Positions 21,091-33,770 of a stretch of DNA of 64,000 nucleotides are shown here, piece after piece (position 1 is the first letter of the stretch; each line of letters opens with the position of its first letter). Position numbers and translations under genes: made by a program. Origin of the DNA: Tricholoma matsutake (Eukaryota; Basidiomycota; Agaricomycetes; Agaricales; Tricholomataceae); assembly GCA_026075535.2 (NCBI GenBank), contig AP026541.1, forward strand, positions 13,206,001-13,270,000, read 5' to 3'. The notes beneath the pieces were generated by a model. That model searched no databases. It saw nothing but the letters and a program-made list of their open reading frames with translations, and was not told the DNA's origin.

Positions 21091-24000
21091 TTACCCCCCT
21101 TTTCTGCCTCGACTTCCAGGCAAGAAAATATTGCATCTGTCCCCTCCATAAAAATTTGGTAAGGCCAGAATTTCATCCCCTCATACACCATTCTTGCAAT
21201 GCAACATGAAGCATTTGGATTATGTTTAAAGAATTGGGCAATTGTGTAATGTGCTCGCTTACAATTCTCTTCGGGCTCCCACAAATTATTTTTGTTGGTA
21301 TAGTTTTTCCAGTTTATTAAGAACTCCAATTTGTTCCATCAAAGATGTGAGTCTAGAATTTCTTCAACTATGTATTCTGGAGCACCTTCTACTATTATTG
21401 GAGGTTGTGGGGTGGTTTGTTGGCCAGGAATAGTGGGTGGGTGTAGGCAGGATATGTTAATCTCAGGATCAATCTTGAATGATTGGGGTAATTTTAGCAC
21501 TACTGCATTAGGCAAGATCACTTTAGAGATCACATACAGGCCAACTTGTTTCTCTGTAAGTTTCCTTGAAGGTCATGGAATATTTAGGGCCTTGGTACTT
21601 AGCCATACCAAGTCACCAACTTTGTACTCTGGAGCATGTGCTCGAGTGTGATCTGTGTGTCACATCCTGTCATCATGTGCTTTCTTCAATGCCACCTCTG
21701 CTTCTTCTTGTACCTTTTACATCTTAGATACAAAATCTTCTACCCGCTGTACTTTGACTTCCCTTCTGGGTTCCACTCCCATGCGAGGATGATACCCATA
21801 ATGGTGACATACGCATAGCCAAATGGAATTTATTATTGTGTGAAAATTTGGCAATTGCCAGCCATTCAGTCCAGTTGGTCTGGCAGTAGTTGACAAACAT
21901 AGGTAGGTACTGCTCCAACTCCTGATTCATTCTCTCTGTCTGCCCATCAGTCTGTGGGTGATATGCCATAGATAATTTGGTTTGAATTCCTAATATGTTA
22001 TTTGGTTCTTGCATAAATGCAGAAGCAAATTGTGGTCCACAATTGGAGATAACAGTATCAGGTAATCCATGTAACTGCCATACCTGATTTAGATAGAGGC
22101 ATGCCAAGCCCAATGATGAGGTTTCTGTAGTAGTAGGAATAATATGGACCTCCTTTGTGAAGCGGTCACATACTATGAATATTGCATCATACCCTTGAGC
22201 CTTGGGTAGTCCAGTGATAAAATCCACAGATATATCTCGCCACGGTGCTTTAGGTATAGGGTTTGGCATTAACTTTCCTGCAGGTTTCTCTGGAAATTTC
22301 TTCCCCCTCATGCACATATCACATCCATCCACATACCCCAACACATATTTAGAAATTCTGGGCCACCAATAGTTTCTCATCACTAATTCCAATGTCTTCC
22401 ATCTTCCTGGGTGTCCAGCCATCGGTGTATTATGATGTAACCAGATGATTGGACAATCTCCCTTTACAAATCCTGATCCTTCAGCACATACCCCTTTCCT
22501 CAGAATAACACCAACCCTTGCTCCTCAACCCATTCATCTCCTCTAATATTACCCTTCTTCTCTTCCTTCATAGCTTTCACAGCTTCCACTACCTCATCAT
22601 CCATATCTGAACATTGTCTAATTTTAGACAACATTTCTGCTTCTGAGCCATCTATTAATAGATGCCCTTGACACATAGTGCAAATGTGAAAATATTTGGG
22701 TTTGAGTAAGGTAACATTCTTATTGTCCTCCTCCACCCCCCCTTTTGTGATCAATATGTCTGGATAATGCATCTGCTTTCCTCATTAAGCTTCCCACTTT
22801 GTGGACTAAGTGAAAATGGAAACATGATAGGAATAGCACCCAACGCCCTTGCTGGTGATTAAGCTTTTTAGCTGACATGAAGTATTGCAGATTTTGATGA
22901 TCCATCAAGATCTCAATCTGATGTGTACATCCCTCTAAGTAATGCCTCCATGCCTCCAACACTCGTATTATTCCCAGCATCTCTTTGTCATGCACATTAT
23001 AATTCCTTTCCACATCATTGCACAATGATGCCATTTGTCATCTTCGCACAGCACTGATAATACTGCTCCAGTAGCAAAGTTGGATGCATCTGATTCCACT
23101 TGTAAAGAGCGGGTGAAATCTACTGGGGCTAATATTGGTCCCTCCACAAACTTCTTCTTCAACTCCTAAAACACTGTCTGCTGCTGCTCTCCCCACCTCC
23201 ACACTACTCCCTTTCATGCAAGGTTATGTAAGGGTGCAGCAATTTTGGAAAAATTATGCACAAAGTGACGATAATAGTTTGTGAGTCCCAAGAAAGCTTG
23301 AACCTCTTTGATGGGGGTAGGCACAGGCCAATCTGTGATCACCTGTACCTTGATCAAATCCATTTTGATCCTGTCAGGGCTGATCAATAATCCTAGGAAC
23401 ACGATCTCGCTTGCCCCCAACACACACTTCTCTGGTTTCAAAAATGGATCATTCTCTGCCAACCTCCGCAACACCTCCTGCACTATCGCCTCATGATTTT
23501 CTTCATCCTCCATAAATATCAGAATGTCGTCAATAAATATTATTACCATGCCCTTGTCAATTACATCATTGAAAATGTGGTACATCATATTGTGGAAAGT
23601 TGGGGACTATTGGTCATCCCGAAAAACATGACAAGCAGCTCAAAGGATCCTTGGGGCATGGCAAATGCAGCCTTCCACTCATCTCCTTTCTTTATTCATA
23701 CATTATTGTATCCCCATCATAAATCCAATTTTGTAAAGACTTTGGCTTTTCCCACCTTGTCAATGATTTCAGAAATCAAAGGCAGGGGGTACATGTTCTT
23801 CACTGTCCACTCTCAAATACCTGTAATCTGTACATATCCTCTTTTTCCTATCTTTCTTTGGCATGAAGAATACTGGTGATGTCTGTGGTGATTTTGAAGG
23901 TCATATGTATCCCTTGTGCAATTGCTCATTTAGGAATGCATCAACTTCTTCTTGTTCCATCAGAGATAATGAATATACATTCGACTTCTTTGGCACAAAC

Positions 24001-24700
24001 CCTGGCTTCATCTTGATCACATGATCCCATGGCTTCCACACTGGCATTCACTCAGACTCCTTCTGAAAGACTGACGGATATTCATGATATGCTTTTGGTA
24101 CACACTCCTCCACTGGCTTCTCCTTATCCACAATATTCTTGTCCCATGACTGTCCTCCACAAATTGCTCTAAAGGTTTGCTGATGCTCTTCCTTTTCGAT
24201 CATGATTGGAACTTCCCCATTTGGCATTTCCTCATCCTCCACTTCCTCTATCATAACAGAATACTTCCTCAGACATTCTTCCTCTCTCTTTTTCCTTTTC
24301 TCCTTCTTCATCTTCCTCCCATACACATTACATTCCTTAGCACAACGAGTCATTTGTACTTTCCCGGTTTTCTAATCAATTCCGGGATTATGCTTCCATA
24401 ACCATGGACATCCTATTATTAGATTGGTTTTCCCAAGATCACACACTTCGAATATGGCTCGCTCTTGATGCTCCTGATACTTTAGTACCATAGTCACCTC
24501 CTCCTTGATAGTTCCTCCATGATTGACTGTTCCATCAATATTTCACACCATTATAGGTTGCACCAGCTTGTGTGTGCTAATACTGTTTCCAGTAATTAAG
24601 GACTGATTAATAAATAATCCTGTAGCACCACTATCAAGCAATCACTTCCACATCAATTGCTGCATGTGTGTCCACTGTGTTCAATCCCATAGTCAATGTT
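20979..24700 (-). pseudogene. Gypsy D pol (protease, RT, RNase H, integrase, chromodomain), broken
   Basis: Minus-strand order: aspartic protease with DSGATG (about 24,620-24,635), a linker, RT (24,050-23,300) with FIDD in place of YxDD (about 23,535), RNase H (23,160-22,750), HHCC and integrase core (22,422-21,760), and a chromodomain (about 21,380-21,260; INWKNY...NLWEPEEN). The second integrase catalytic residue reads Asn (ISNCGPQF at about 22,042) instead of Asp. There are many frameshifts and stops. It is clearly inactive. It is a different lineage from A and B/C. Confidence 0.9.
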
Positions 24701-26295
24701 CTATTTGCACAGAGCAAATAAAGAATTTAGGGGTTTTCAGAAATGGTGCATGACAATTTTCTGTGTCATGTGATTGACAATTGTTGTACTCCTCATCAAT
24801 TAATACATTGTAACGATTCTGGGTCACCAATGGGGAAACCTTCACTGGGGCTCTTCCACAAAATTCTTCTGCCTGCCTTCCTCCAGCTTTACTTCCTCGA
24901 TTGTAGCTTCCCTAATCTTTCTTTTCTGCCTACAATTCCTAGCAATGTGTCCTGACTGCCCACAGTTAAAACATTTAAGTGGGGCTTGTCTCCCCGCTTG
25001 ATCAACCTCCATTGCATCTGCTGGTTATAAGGGCAACCTCAGCCTCTAGCAAAGGGAAATCTGAAGAGAAAACTCTAAAGACCCCTTTGCCAGTGCCCAG
25101 TATATGTGAAGACTGCCAAAATCAAATAGTGATCTAAAAATAGAAAGGCAGAGATAGGCTGATCAAGGCCACCACATGGCATCATACCAAGGGGTAGATG
25201 TCAGAAGGGTACTCCGTCTCTAAATATAAAACTGTCAACATGCACAAATGTGATTGAAAGGGAAATTAGTAATAAAATAAGAAACAAATCATAGAAAATG
25301 AAGAATAGAAGGAAACAAGGTGAGGAAAAATATAGGACAAACATAAAAAATAGGAGAAACATGTGGGGCACCCTCTAGTCCCCTTACACTGTTGCTGCTG
25401 ACTCTGCAACTATAGGTGTCACTGCCATGGCCAGTGGCTGTGCCCTCGGAGTTTGCACCTGAGGCGCCTTTCCTTTCCTCCTGATGGCTTTCCAAATTTG
25501 CTACTTCCATACATCAACTTTGATTCTGCCTGTTCCTGCTGATATTGCCAATCAAGGAACATCACCCAATTATACCACTTGTCCAACTTCTCCGGCATGG
25601 AAGGTAGTTGGTAGATAGACTTGAATAAAGAGGGATTTAATCCTGCTTTCAAAAACTCTACCAATGCAGCTTCTCCCATATCTGTTTGCAAAGCTTCTGC
25701 TTTGAACTGCAAAATAAATTCATCTGCTGTTAGGGAACCTTGGCACATGGCTTTAATTTGGCATTGGCTGTTGCCTTTGGATTAGGGTCCCCAAACTGTG
25801 CCTCCAATCTCTCCAAAAATTCCTTGAAGGTTGCAAATGGTTTCTTTCCCATGGCAATTTGATTAATAGCCTTGTTTCTCCATAACTGTGCTTTCCCCCC
25901 CTGAATGCATGAGAGAGCAAACATAATCCTAGACTCAGCTGTATGAAACTCAGGCTTCCTCCCATGGATGTACAATACTATAGAGCTGATAAAAGATTTT
26001 GTGTTCTCCATGGTACCATCAAAGATTTGCGGGGATGCATACTTAGGTAAGTGCACTTTCCATTTCCAGATCTCTCCACTATCTCATCCTCCTGCAACAT
26101 CCACTCCACCATCTCCTCCATCTCATCATCTCTATCTCCTGTCATCTCTGGCTGTACTTCTGCTGGTCTGGGCTGTGATGCTGCCAACACTGACACTAAT
26201 TGTGACATTTGCACTGTAAGCACGTCAATTTTCATGCCTAGCACTGGTGTGGGAACAGGATTAGGACTGGGATTAGAAGTTGAGGGTTCAGACAT
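24700..26295 (-). pseudogene. Gypsy D gag with CCHC zinc knuckle, split by a solo LTR
   Basis: Gag starts at 26,295 (MSEPSTSNPSPNP...). A coiled, Glu/Met-rich N-terminus is followed by the gag core (26,056-25,730; FISSIVLYIHG, GGKAQLWRNKAI, FLERLEAQFGDPN). It continues after a frameshift near 25,735 (25,748-25,419; GSLTADEFILQFKAEA, LNPSLFKSI). A solo LTR at 25,026-25,388 interrupts it. Beyond lies an intact zinc knuckle, CFNCGQSGHIARNC (about 24,931-24,975), of the CX2CX4HX4C type. Packaging of element RNA is the family role. Confidence 0.87.
25026..25388 (-). repeat. Solo LTR of the gypsy B/C family
   Basis: TATAAGGGCA...CCCCTTACA on the + strand, 363 bp, matching the LTRs of gypsy B and C but lacking one ~60-bp segment. 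Flanks read CTGGT (25,021-25,025) and CTGTT (25,389-25,393), a 4-of-5 target duplication. It lies inside gypsy D gag, so it inserted after D. Confidence 0.88.
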
Positions 26296-27104
26296 AATTG
26301 TTAGATCTGTGATGAATCACTTCTTTGACTTGTTCTTCAAAATTTCTCCAAGCATCAACAGGTCACGTGATGTTTGTCAATTGTTTGTCAATTGCTTGTT
26401 TGTTTGTTGGGCGCCTAATTTGGCACTCAGATCAATACCCCTTCCAACAGTGCCTGATCTCAGAGATAATACTGAATTTGGCCTGTACCTAAAAATAGTT
26501 GTCCAAATAGAGTAATGCAAATCGTAACTAAACCAGATCCAATTGGTTGTCTGGTTGCAGCTGTCCTAATGGCGAGTGCTGCCTCTCAATCACTGGCGGT
26601 TGCAATGTAAGGTGAGGCCTGGCATTGGCTTACAAAAGAAAAAGTAGATTACATATGTACAAGTACTTCTGGCTCGTGCTGAAAGGATGAGTAATTGGAT
26701 GTGGCATGGTGAAACAATGACGTATGTGCAAGTAAGAGAAGGTGCACTGATATGGGAAGTTGTGTTCTTCTGTTAGGGTGACACCCACTATCACAATGGG
26801 CAAGTTCTGAGACAGTTGAGTTTCAACTGCCCTTGAGGCAGTTGACTTGCAGTTGACTCATAGTTGACTCACAGTTGACTCATGGTTGACTACCTTATTA
26901 CATAATCCTACCAAATTGAGCACTTGGATTGATGCTTCCTTTTACAAACAAATATCTGTTTAAATCAATAGGTTCATGATAGTGACTATGGTGACAGGCA
27001 TCAGACTCTTACATGGGATGGTTAGAGGATGTACATCAGTTACAATAGCAACCAATTTTGATGTTTCTATTAAAATGGTCCAAAACAGCTGTCATTCTTT
27101 CCCC
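26296..27104. other. No gene recognised; probable gypsy D leader and flank
   Basis: The sequence upstream of gypsy D gag should hold its primer site and 5' LTR, but I could not find a copy of the LTR seen at 20.8-21.1 kb. Short direct repeats occur: TTGTCAATTGTTTGTCAATTG near 26,376 and GTTGACTCA repeated near 26,850-26,885. Confidence 0.35.
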
Positions 27105-27112
27105 CTCTTTTC

Positions 27113-30100
27113 AAGGCCTTTACACTGCCCCATATGTTCCACATGGATCTGTGCAGAATTGCGCAGACTCCATGCAGATTTGCAATTCATACAATAAACA
27201 ATTTTAGCTGTGCAACAGGGTGTGACAGTCCACATGGATCTGTGCAGACTAACATGGAATCCATGTATTTTACTCAGATTCCATGGATTTTGTCCATCCA
27301 CATTGATGATACTCAACCCAGGAAAACCACCAAAACAGCCGATGAGGCAATCAATGATATTTGCAACAAGTCAGAGGAAGGGCGTAAATCATTCCGAATG
27401 TTTGTAGTCAAACTGATAGGAAGATAACTAGTGGGTACTAGTCACGAAGGTAGTGCTATAGGGGATGAAGGTATTTGATGAGGTCCAATGGGGTATCGAT
27501 CAACATTGAGGATGATCGATGAGATCGACAGTGAATGATGTTGATTGTCAATGGTCGATGTGTGAATTCTGGGGACCTTTCGATAGGTCGATAGTATATG
27601 AAGGCTATAGCCAATGGCCACAGAGTGTTGAACTGGTTACTAGTGCTAGCAACAAGAGGATCGAAGGAGGATCGAGGACGACAATGGTCACGGAGGTTTC
27701 TTGTTGATCAAGAAAACTCATAGAAGTTTAGATTGTTTGAGAGGATAGATCTGATTCTTAGAACTTCATATGAGATGATAGGTGAAGATGATTTTCTTTT
27801 TTTTTTCCAAGTAGATACTACAGAGTTTTATATGTTTTAAAGAAACTTCCTACAATGGAATGAGAAACATGGGTAGAACATGAGGCAAAAGATATGAGTT
27901 AAGGCACAAGGCCAAAAAGGAGACTGGAATCCAAATAAGAAACATATATATCATATGATGAAAGAGTAGTAAAGGGTATAGAACTAAAAAGGGACTGTCC
28001 TTTGTGTATAAACCATGCTAAGTCTCACAATAATTTGTCCAGTGGGTTCTGTGCACGATAGGGAGTTGGAACGAGGCTGACCTATTATCAGCAGGCTAGA
28101 GCATGAGTTGGAATACTTCCTGGCGCATGGTATTCCACCATATAGATAACAAATGTGGTACCCAATGTCGCTCGTAGTCTCTCAATATCGATCGATGATG
28201 CTCGATGATGTTTGATTGCAGTCGTGGCTGTTCGATGTTTGATTGGGGATGTTCAACAGTTGTTTAGAGGGATCTTAGGGGCTTTCGACGTAGTCCTAAG
28301 GTTGTGCAATGTGGTTCCTCGGTATGATCAATGTAGCTGGTGATGTTTCGATGCAGTCAATATGATATTGCGATTGATAGACTTGGTCGGAAGTGGTCGT
28401 GCTGCTTCTGGGACATTGTGGGAGTTAGCCAATGTGATTAGAATGTAGTCGGAATGGTGTATCAGCCTTTGAGCCAAGGAGACAACCTATCAATGTCCAT
28501 GATCAACCAGGTCAGATGAGCAAGGACAGTCTGCATGCATCCGAACAGACCATTTGAGCTTAGCAAAATAATGTCACCAATGGTATTTGAGCCCATAGCC
28601 TCATGACTAAGTAAGAGAGTACAGACACACATTACTGCTACACTATGCAGCCATTATTGTTTGTGGCCATTGATGCAACTACATACCACTGTTTGGCTTT
28701 GTATGACAAAGCACACAGCCGCATCATCAATGTTGCCAGCTCATCACTCACCACCACCATCAATGCCACCACCACCACTACCACTGTTCCCATGCCCACT
28801 CCCACCATCACCACCACCTTCAAACGACAGCAACTGTTGTTTGGGCCATAGATAAGTTGTTTTTTCTTTTTTCTTTTTGTTTTTATCAATGAACTAATTG
28901 TATTTTATTGCTTTTTAGGCTGTATACTACTGGGGATGACCTGCCACGATGAAAAACATGCAACCCACGCCCATGCCCACCCAATGCCCCTCCTCCCTGT
29001 TCAAACGGGATGTGAGGCTGTCGCCATGGGCTAGGAGGGTGCCGAGGGATGCCATGAGACCCCAGAAGGGGGATACCTGCCTAGTAAGCACCCACCAACC
29101 CCTGTACACGCACCACATCGCACTGATGTGCCCAAACCCCTCCCCCCCCCCCAAAAAAAAAAAAAAAGACAGAAATCTAAATGGGGGATGACAGCGACAA
29201 ACAACAACAAGCCACCCACCCCCAGCCTCATGAGCAACTGCTCATGGAGTGGAACGTGGGTGGAACAATGATGAGGAAGGGGGGTGCGTAAACCCCCACA
29301 AAACAGATGAAAATGAACACCAGGGCCCCACCATGACCACCCACGGTGATGGACAACATACCACCCACCCCCAGCCCCACGAGCAACTGCTTGGGGGGTG
29401 GATCACAGGTGGAACGACCACGACAACACCCAGAAGGAGGAGACAATGCTGCCATGACAACCGCCCACCCCCAGCCTTGCAAGCACCTGCTCGTGGAGTG
29501 GATAAGGGTGGAACAGCGAGGATGATGGGGGGACAATGATTGGGGGACAATGAACAGGAGATGCCACCCAGGACCAACCCCCATGACACTGACAAAACCG
29601 ATGCCAACTACAGAATGACACACCACCCACCTCCAGCCTCGCAAGCAACTGCTCGTGAGATGGATGGTGGGTGGAATGATGACAAGGGGGATGGGCAATG
29701 AGAGGAAAGGGAGACGAGGGGGGAGGGGGGAGGGAGATGAGGAGGGAGATGACAACAACACCTGGACTCCCCCTCACACCTTGGGCGAGGGAGGGTGTCT
29801 TTCATTGTATTGTATCCCTCACATCTAATGTGAGGGATGTAGGTAATAAATTTTATTTGATCTTAATTGTGTAATTTTCGAGTGAGTGTAAATACTTAAG
29901 TTTGAGTTTGAGTGTCATGAATAGACTTTATATACATAACAAACCCACCCATATGCCATCAACCCATGCCTCAATTCTTCATTTGGGTCACCACAGGGTC
30001 GGAGTCCATGCGGACTTATGTGGACTCCGCATGGACTGGGGCGGAGTCCATGCTGAAGGGGGTACAATTTTTCATTTTGGTCACCAGATGGTCAGACTCT

Positions 30101-30162
30101 GCATGGAGTCTGCACAGTCTGCATGGATCCACGCAGAACATATGGGGCAGTGTAAATTACTG
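27113..30162. mobile_element. Non-autonomous hAT-type element with 8-bp TSD (CAGTA-end family, copy 2)
   Basis: Perfect 8-bp duplications CTCTTTTC lie at 27,105-27,112 and 30,163-30,170. The ends are inverted: TTTACACTGCCCCATATG on the left and its complement on the right, the right terminus reading CAGTAATTTACA outward. Subterminal arms share GGATCTGTGCAGA / GCAGACTCCATGC words. The inside holds GATCGA-rich sequence (27,430-28,560), a B-box-like motif (28,575), the M1 module with intron-like linker (28,640-29,140), GAGCA/TGCTC hairpins (29,230-29,650) and CCCTC-type hairpins (29,765-29,838). There is no transposase. It lies 28 bp upstream of the Tnp2 start codon. Confidence 0.82.
29814..29838. 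repeat. Perfect 11-bp-stem palindrome (CCCTC-type hairpin)
   Basis: Stem ATCCCTCACAT/ATGTGAGGGAT with a 3-base loop. Related hairpins with different stems occur near 40,862, 40,920, 48,604, 48,650, 48,704 and 48,750, always inside the same kind of hAT-type cargo. Confidence 0.7.
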
Positions 30163-30197
30163 CTCTTTTCCTTTGCTGAGGCTTCACCAAGTTCACC

Positions 30198-33100
30198 ATG
30201 CCTCCAGTCATATGTAACTGCACAATTTGTAGCACAAAAACCATCTTCATCAATGGTGTTGAATGGCCAGGACAGTATGTTGATGGTTCTACCCATTTGA
30301 AGCATGAGAAACAGGATACATGGCCTGTTTCACAACTGGCAAAGGGGAAGCAGCAATCATCATCCCCAAGCCCATCACTAAAACATTCTAGAGCTTCTAA
30401 TTCTCCCACAGGTAAGTGCTACATTGTTATTGTTAGATCAAGACTAATAGTAATTATGCAGATATCAACTTTTCTACAGTACTTATCACAAAGACAATCT
30501 GCCTCCTTGTCATCTGGCTCCACAGTAGAGCTGGTGTGAGTCGTTCTATCACCAACAAAATTCTACAAGGACTTCAACTTATTATTTCTGTGACTTTCTC
30601 TATTGTTGAGGTTGCTCTTTCATCATCTGGACTCAATGTCAAACATCAAACATCTTCATGATGTCCATACAGCATATCAGCTTCACTGCTCAGAGCCAGA
30701 AATCATTCAGACAGCATGCTGCCCCAAGTGCTTTTCCCTCTTTTCTCATCCTATTCCTTGGCAATGTCAGTGGAAGGCATCCCCAAGATCACAATCCTGT
30801 AACACAAAACTTTGGACAACTCAGAATACTCCAAATGGGCCTAAATGGGTCCCATGTTGTCTATACACTACACAATCCTTTGATTCTTGGCTTCAGTTCT
30901 TTTTATCTTCCAAGGTCATTGAAGACAGCCTTCATGAGGCTTTCAACCACCACAGAAACCATATACCAGCTGCCTTTGGTGCCACTATGAATGATATCCA
31001 GGATAGTCCTGCTTGGGATGACTTGCAGGGTTTTCTACAATCTCCTTATCATCTAATATTTGGAATCTATATTGATTGGTTGAATCCTTATACCAATAAG
31101 ATTGCTGGTAAGTTATTAACAAATTCTGCATAGACTATGACACTTCTTATCTTATATATAGGCAAAAAAGTGTCTTGTGGAGCAATCCTGCTTTATTTCT
31201 TGAACTTTCCTTTTCATCTTCGGTATTGATTTGAGAATACATTTATGTTGGTCTCACACCTCCTCCCCATCTTCCTGACCCCACAACCATCTCTCATCTT
31301 CTTGAACCTGTTATTAAATCTGTTGCCAAGTATGGTGCTGCACCAGGCCAAAATTTGCCAACATCTAGACATCCTGATGGCATCTCTGTGAAAGCAAAAA
31401 TTGCACCTGTGATTGCTGATCTTGAGGGAAGTTGGAAGGCTACTGGCTTTTTGGGACATGGTGCTACAATGTTCTGTTCTTTCTGCCTCTGCACCAGTGA
31501 TCAGCTAGAGGATCTCAATATTCAATCTTGGGAACTCTGTAATGGTGCACAGGTGCCGCATGCGAGCACAGGCAGAGGCATGGTTGCATCAGACAACCAA
31601 AGCTGGTTGAAATGCTCTGCAAAAGACAACTGGTGTGGGATGGACTCCACTGCATAATCTTCCATATTGGGATCCAGTCAAACATGTTGTACTAGGTTTT
31701 ATGTATAACTGGCTTGAGGGTGTTTTGAAGCATCATCTTCATGCACTCTGGGGAATTGGACAGGATGAGGATGAAAGCCAAAAAGTTAAAGCAGTGGAAA
31801 AGGATGAGCAGTGGAGTGAGGCAGATGTATCAGGTTCTGCTGAAGAATTGGATGACCTTTTTCAAGAAGCAGCTAAACATAATCTTGAGGCTGCAATGGC
31901 AATGCACCATACACCACCACCTATGTCTCCCTCACCATCTTCTTCTGAATTATCAGACTCATCCTCATCATCAACACCTACAGCCACACAGAGCCACACA
32001 AATCCCTATGCATATGGCTTCAATTATGATGATGATGATGATAACTATATTCCTGTTGACCCTTTGCCTTTTAGCTTCACAGAAACTGAGCTACAAGCAA
32101 TAAGAAATTGCATTCATGATATCACTCTTCCAACATGGATACAAAGACCACCAACCAATCTTGGTGAACTAAGCCATGGCAAGCTCAAAGCCCAGAAATA
32201 TCACACCCTCTTCACATGTATCTTTCCCCTCATTATTCCTGAATTCTGGTACATGACTACTGCCACAAATTTCCACCACCAGCACTTCTACTGCTTCTAT
32301 CACATTGCAGCAACAAATATTGTAGCTACATATCAAACCTCCAATGCTGATGCTGATGCCTATACTCAGCATTATATTCAATATTGAACTGCTATTCAAC
32401 AACTTTTTCCACATCATCCATCCAAGCCAAACCATCATTATGCAATGCATAATGGTGCTCTTCTCAAATATTGGGTCCTTTGGCTTCTTTTAGTGAGTTT
32501 CCAGGTGAACAAATGAATGGAAAGTTGCAAAAAATGAACACCAATTATCATCTCTGTATGTGTTTCAATTATTTTGCTCAAAAATTGATAGCTAATACCA
32601 AGATCAGGGGATTTAGATCTTACAATGCTTCATCAGATGAGTTGTCAAGCATGTGTAGATGCTTTACTGTACAGTGAAGATCATTTAAAAGGATTATGTG
32701 ATATTCTTGAGCCAGGAGACATGGCCATGGATGACCATACAGTACCTCTCCAGCCTACAGAAGTGGCAGATATTCTAGCAAAGGCACCTTGCCTTCTTGA
32801 AGTAGATTATAACAATCTGCTTAATTATCTTCACCAGACAGGAAGACCATACCAAGCTTACTCTGATCTTCCCCATCTGCCAAATGCCATTATTCTCCCT
32901 CCACAAGCCCAGCATCTTTTGCAGGTGCACTGTGATGAGTGCACATTCAGTTGTGAAAGGTCACATAAAGGAAATAGTGCTATAAAGTTCTACAATCCAT
33001 TGACACAGGCTCATGATACAGGATTCATTCAAAACATTTGGAGACTTCCACTGGAGGGAATAATGCACACCTTTATAAGAGTCTGCTTACATCAATCACT

Positions 33101-33308
33101 ATCTACACAAGAGGAGAGGCAGGCACCATTCATACACCACCCTGGATTTATGGTACAAATTGTTGATGCACTCCCCTCTAACAACCTTAGTATTATTGAG
33201 CCTGTCCATATTATCACTCATGTCACAACTGTCCAGCAGCCAGCAGGCACTTATGGTATTGGCAGGAAGGTCCTGGTTGTATGTTGGGCTCCCAACAGAG
33301 GGTGCTGA
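30198..33308 (+). pseudogene. Tnp2-type (CACTA/EnSpm) transposase gene, decayed
   Basis: The predicted protein starts MPPVICNCTICSTK with the C-x-C-x2-C pattern seen in basidiomycete Tnp2 proteins. It continues with CCPKCFSLF, then DWLNPYTNKIAGK and, after an intron at 31,108-31,161, KKVSCGAIL. The segment LPYWDPVKHVVLGFMYNWLEG (split here by one residue to keep it short) lies at 31,650-31,720. Later come IQRPPTNLGELSHGKLKA and IFPLIIPEFW. A second clear intron lies at 30,412-30,461 (branch GACTAAT). Frameshifts near 31,140-31,260, 31,640, 32,390 and 32,620 and lost joins make it a pseudogene. It would encode the enzyme that moves CACTA elements. Confidence 0.83.
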
Positions 33309-33762
33309 TAATTGTGCATCCCTTGCAATGATGTAGATAGCTGTTACAACCACAATTATGCCTTCATTCTATGCTTCATTTTCCTGTTCTGACTTCTTTC
33401 CAACTTGAAATCTTGTTCTGCTTCTACTTCCTTATTCTGTTCTGCACTATCTTTAGCATACTACCTATGTTCTATTTCTGCATATTTAAGTCTATAGTAT
33501 TGTTTGTAATACCTTAGTCTGATAATTGCACTCAATTGACACCAACTTGCAACTCGTAATCCATGCATTAGTTCTTAGCTTGCTCATCTTGTGCACAACA
33601 CCCCTTGAAGTTATGGACACACATAAGCACAGGGAGGCAAAGCTCACTGAAGCCAAGTCCATTCCACCCTTGTATGTTGCCATGTGGCTCACTCACTCTG
33701 TGCACATATTGCACTCTACTCATGCAGTTGTCTTTTGTCAGGTCATAGATTTTCCCTATATC
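33309..33762. other. Tnp2 3' flank, no gene recognised
   Basis: AT-rich sequence with many TTCTG/CTTCT words after the end of the Tnp2 frame. No second gene or clear CACTA terminus was found here. Confidence 0.35.
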
Positions 33763-33770
33763 TGCCTTAC

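Noticed and set aside
29228..29805. Long minus-strand frames of 65-177 residues
   Set aside because: They are rich in Pro, Ser, His and Leu from G/C-rich repeat DNA containing the palindromes, with no conserved motif.
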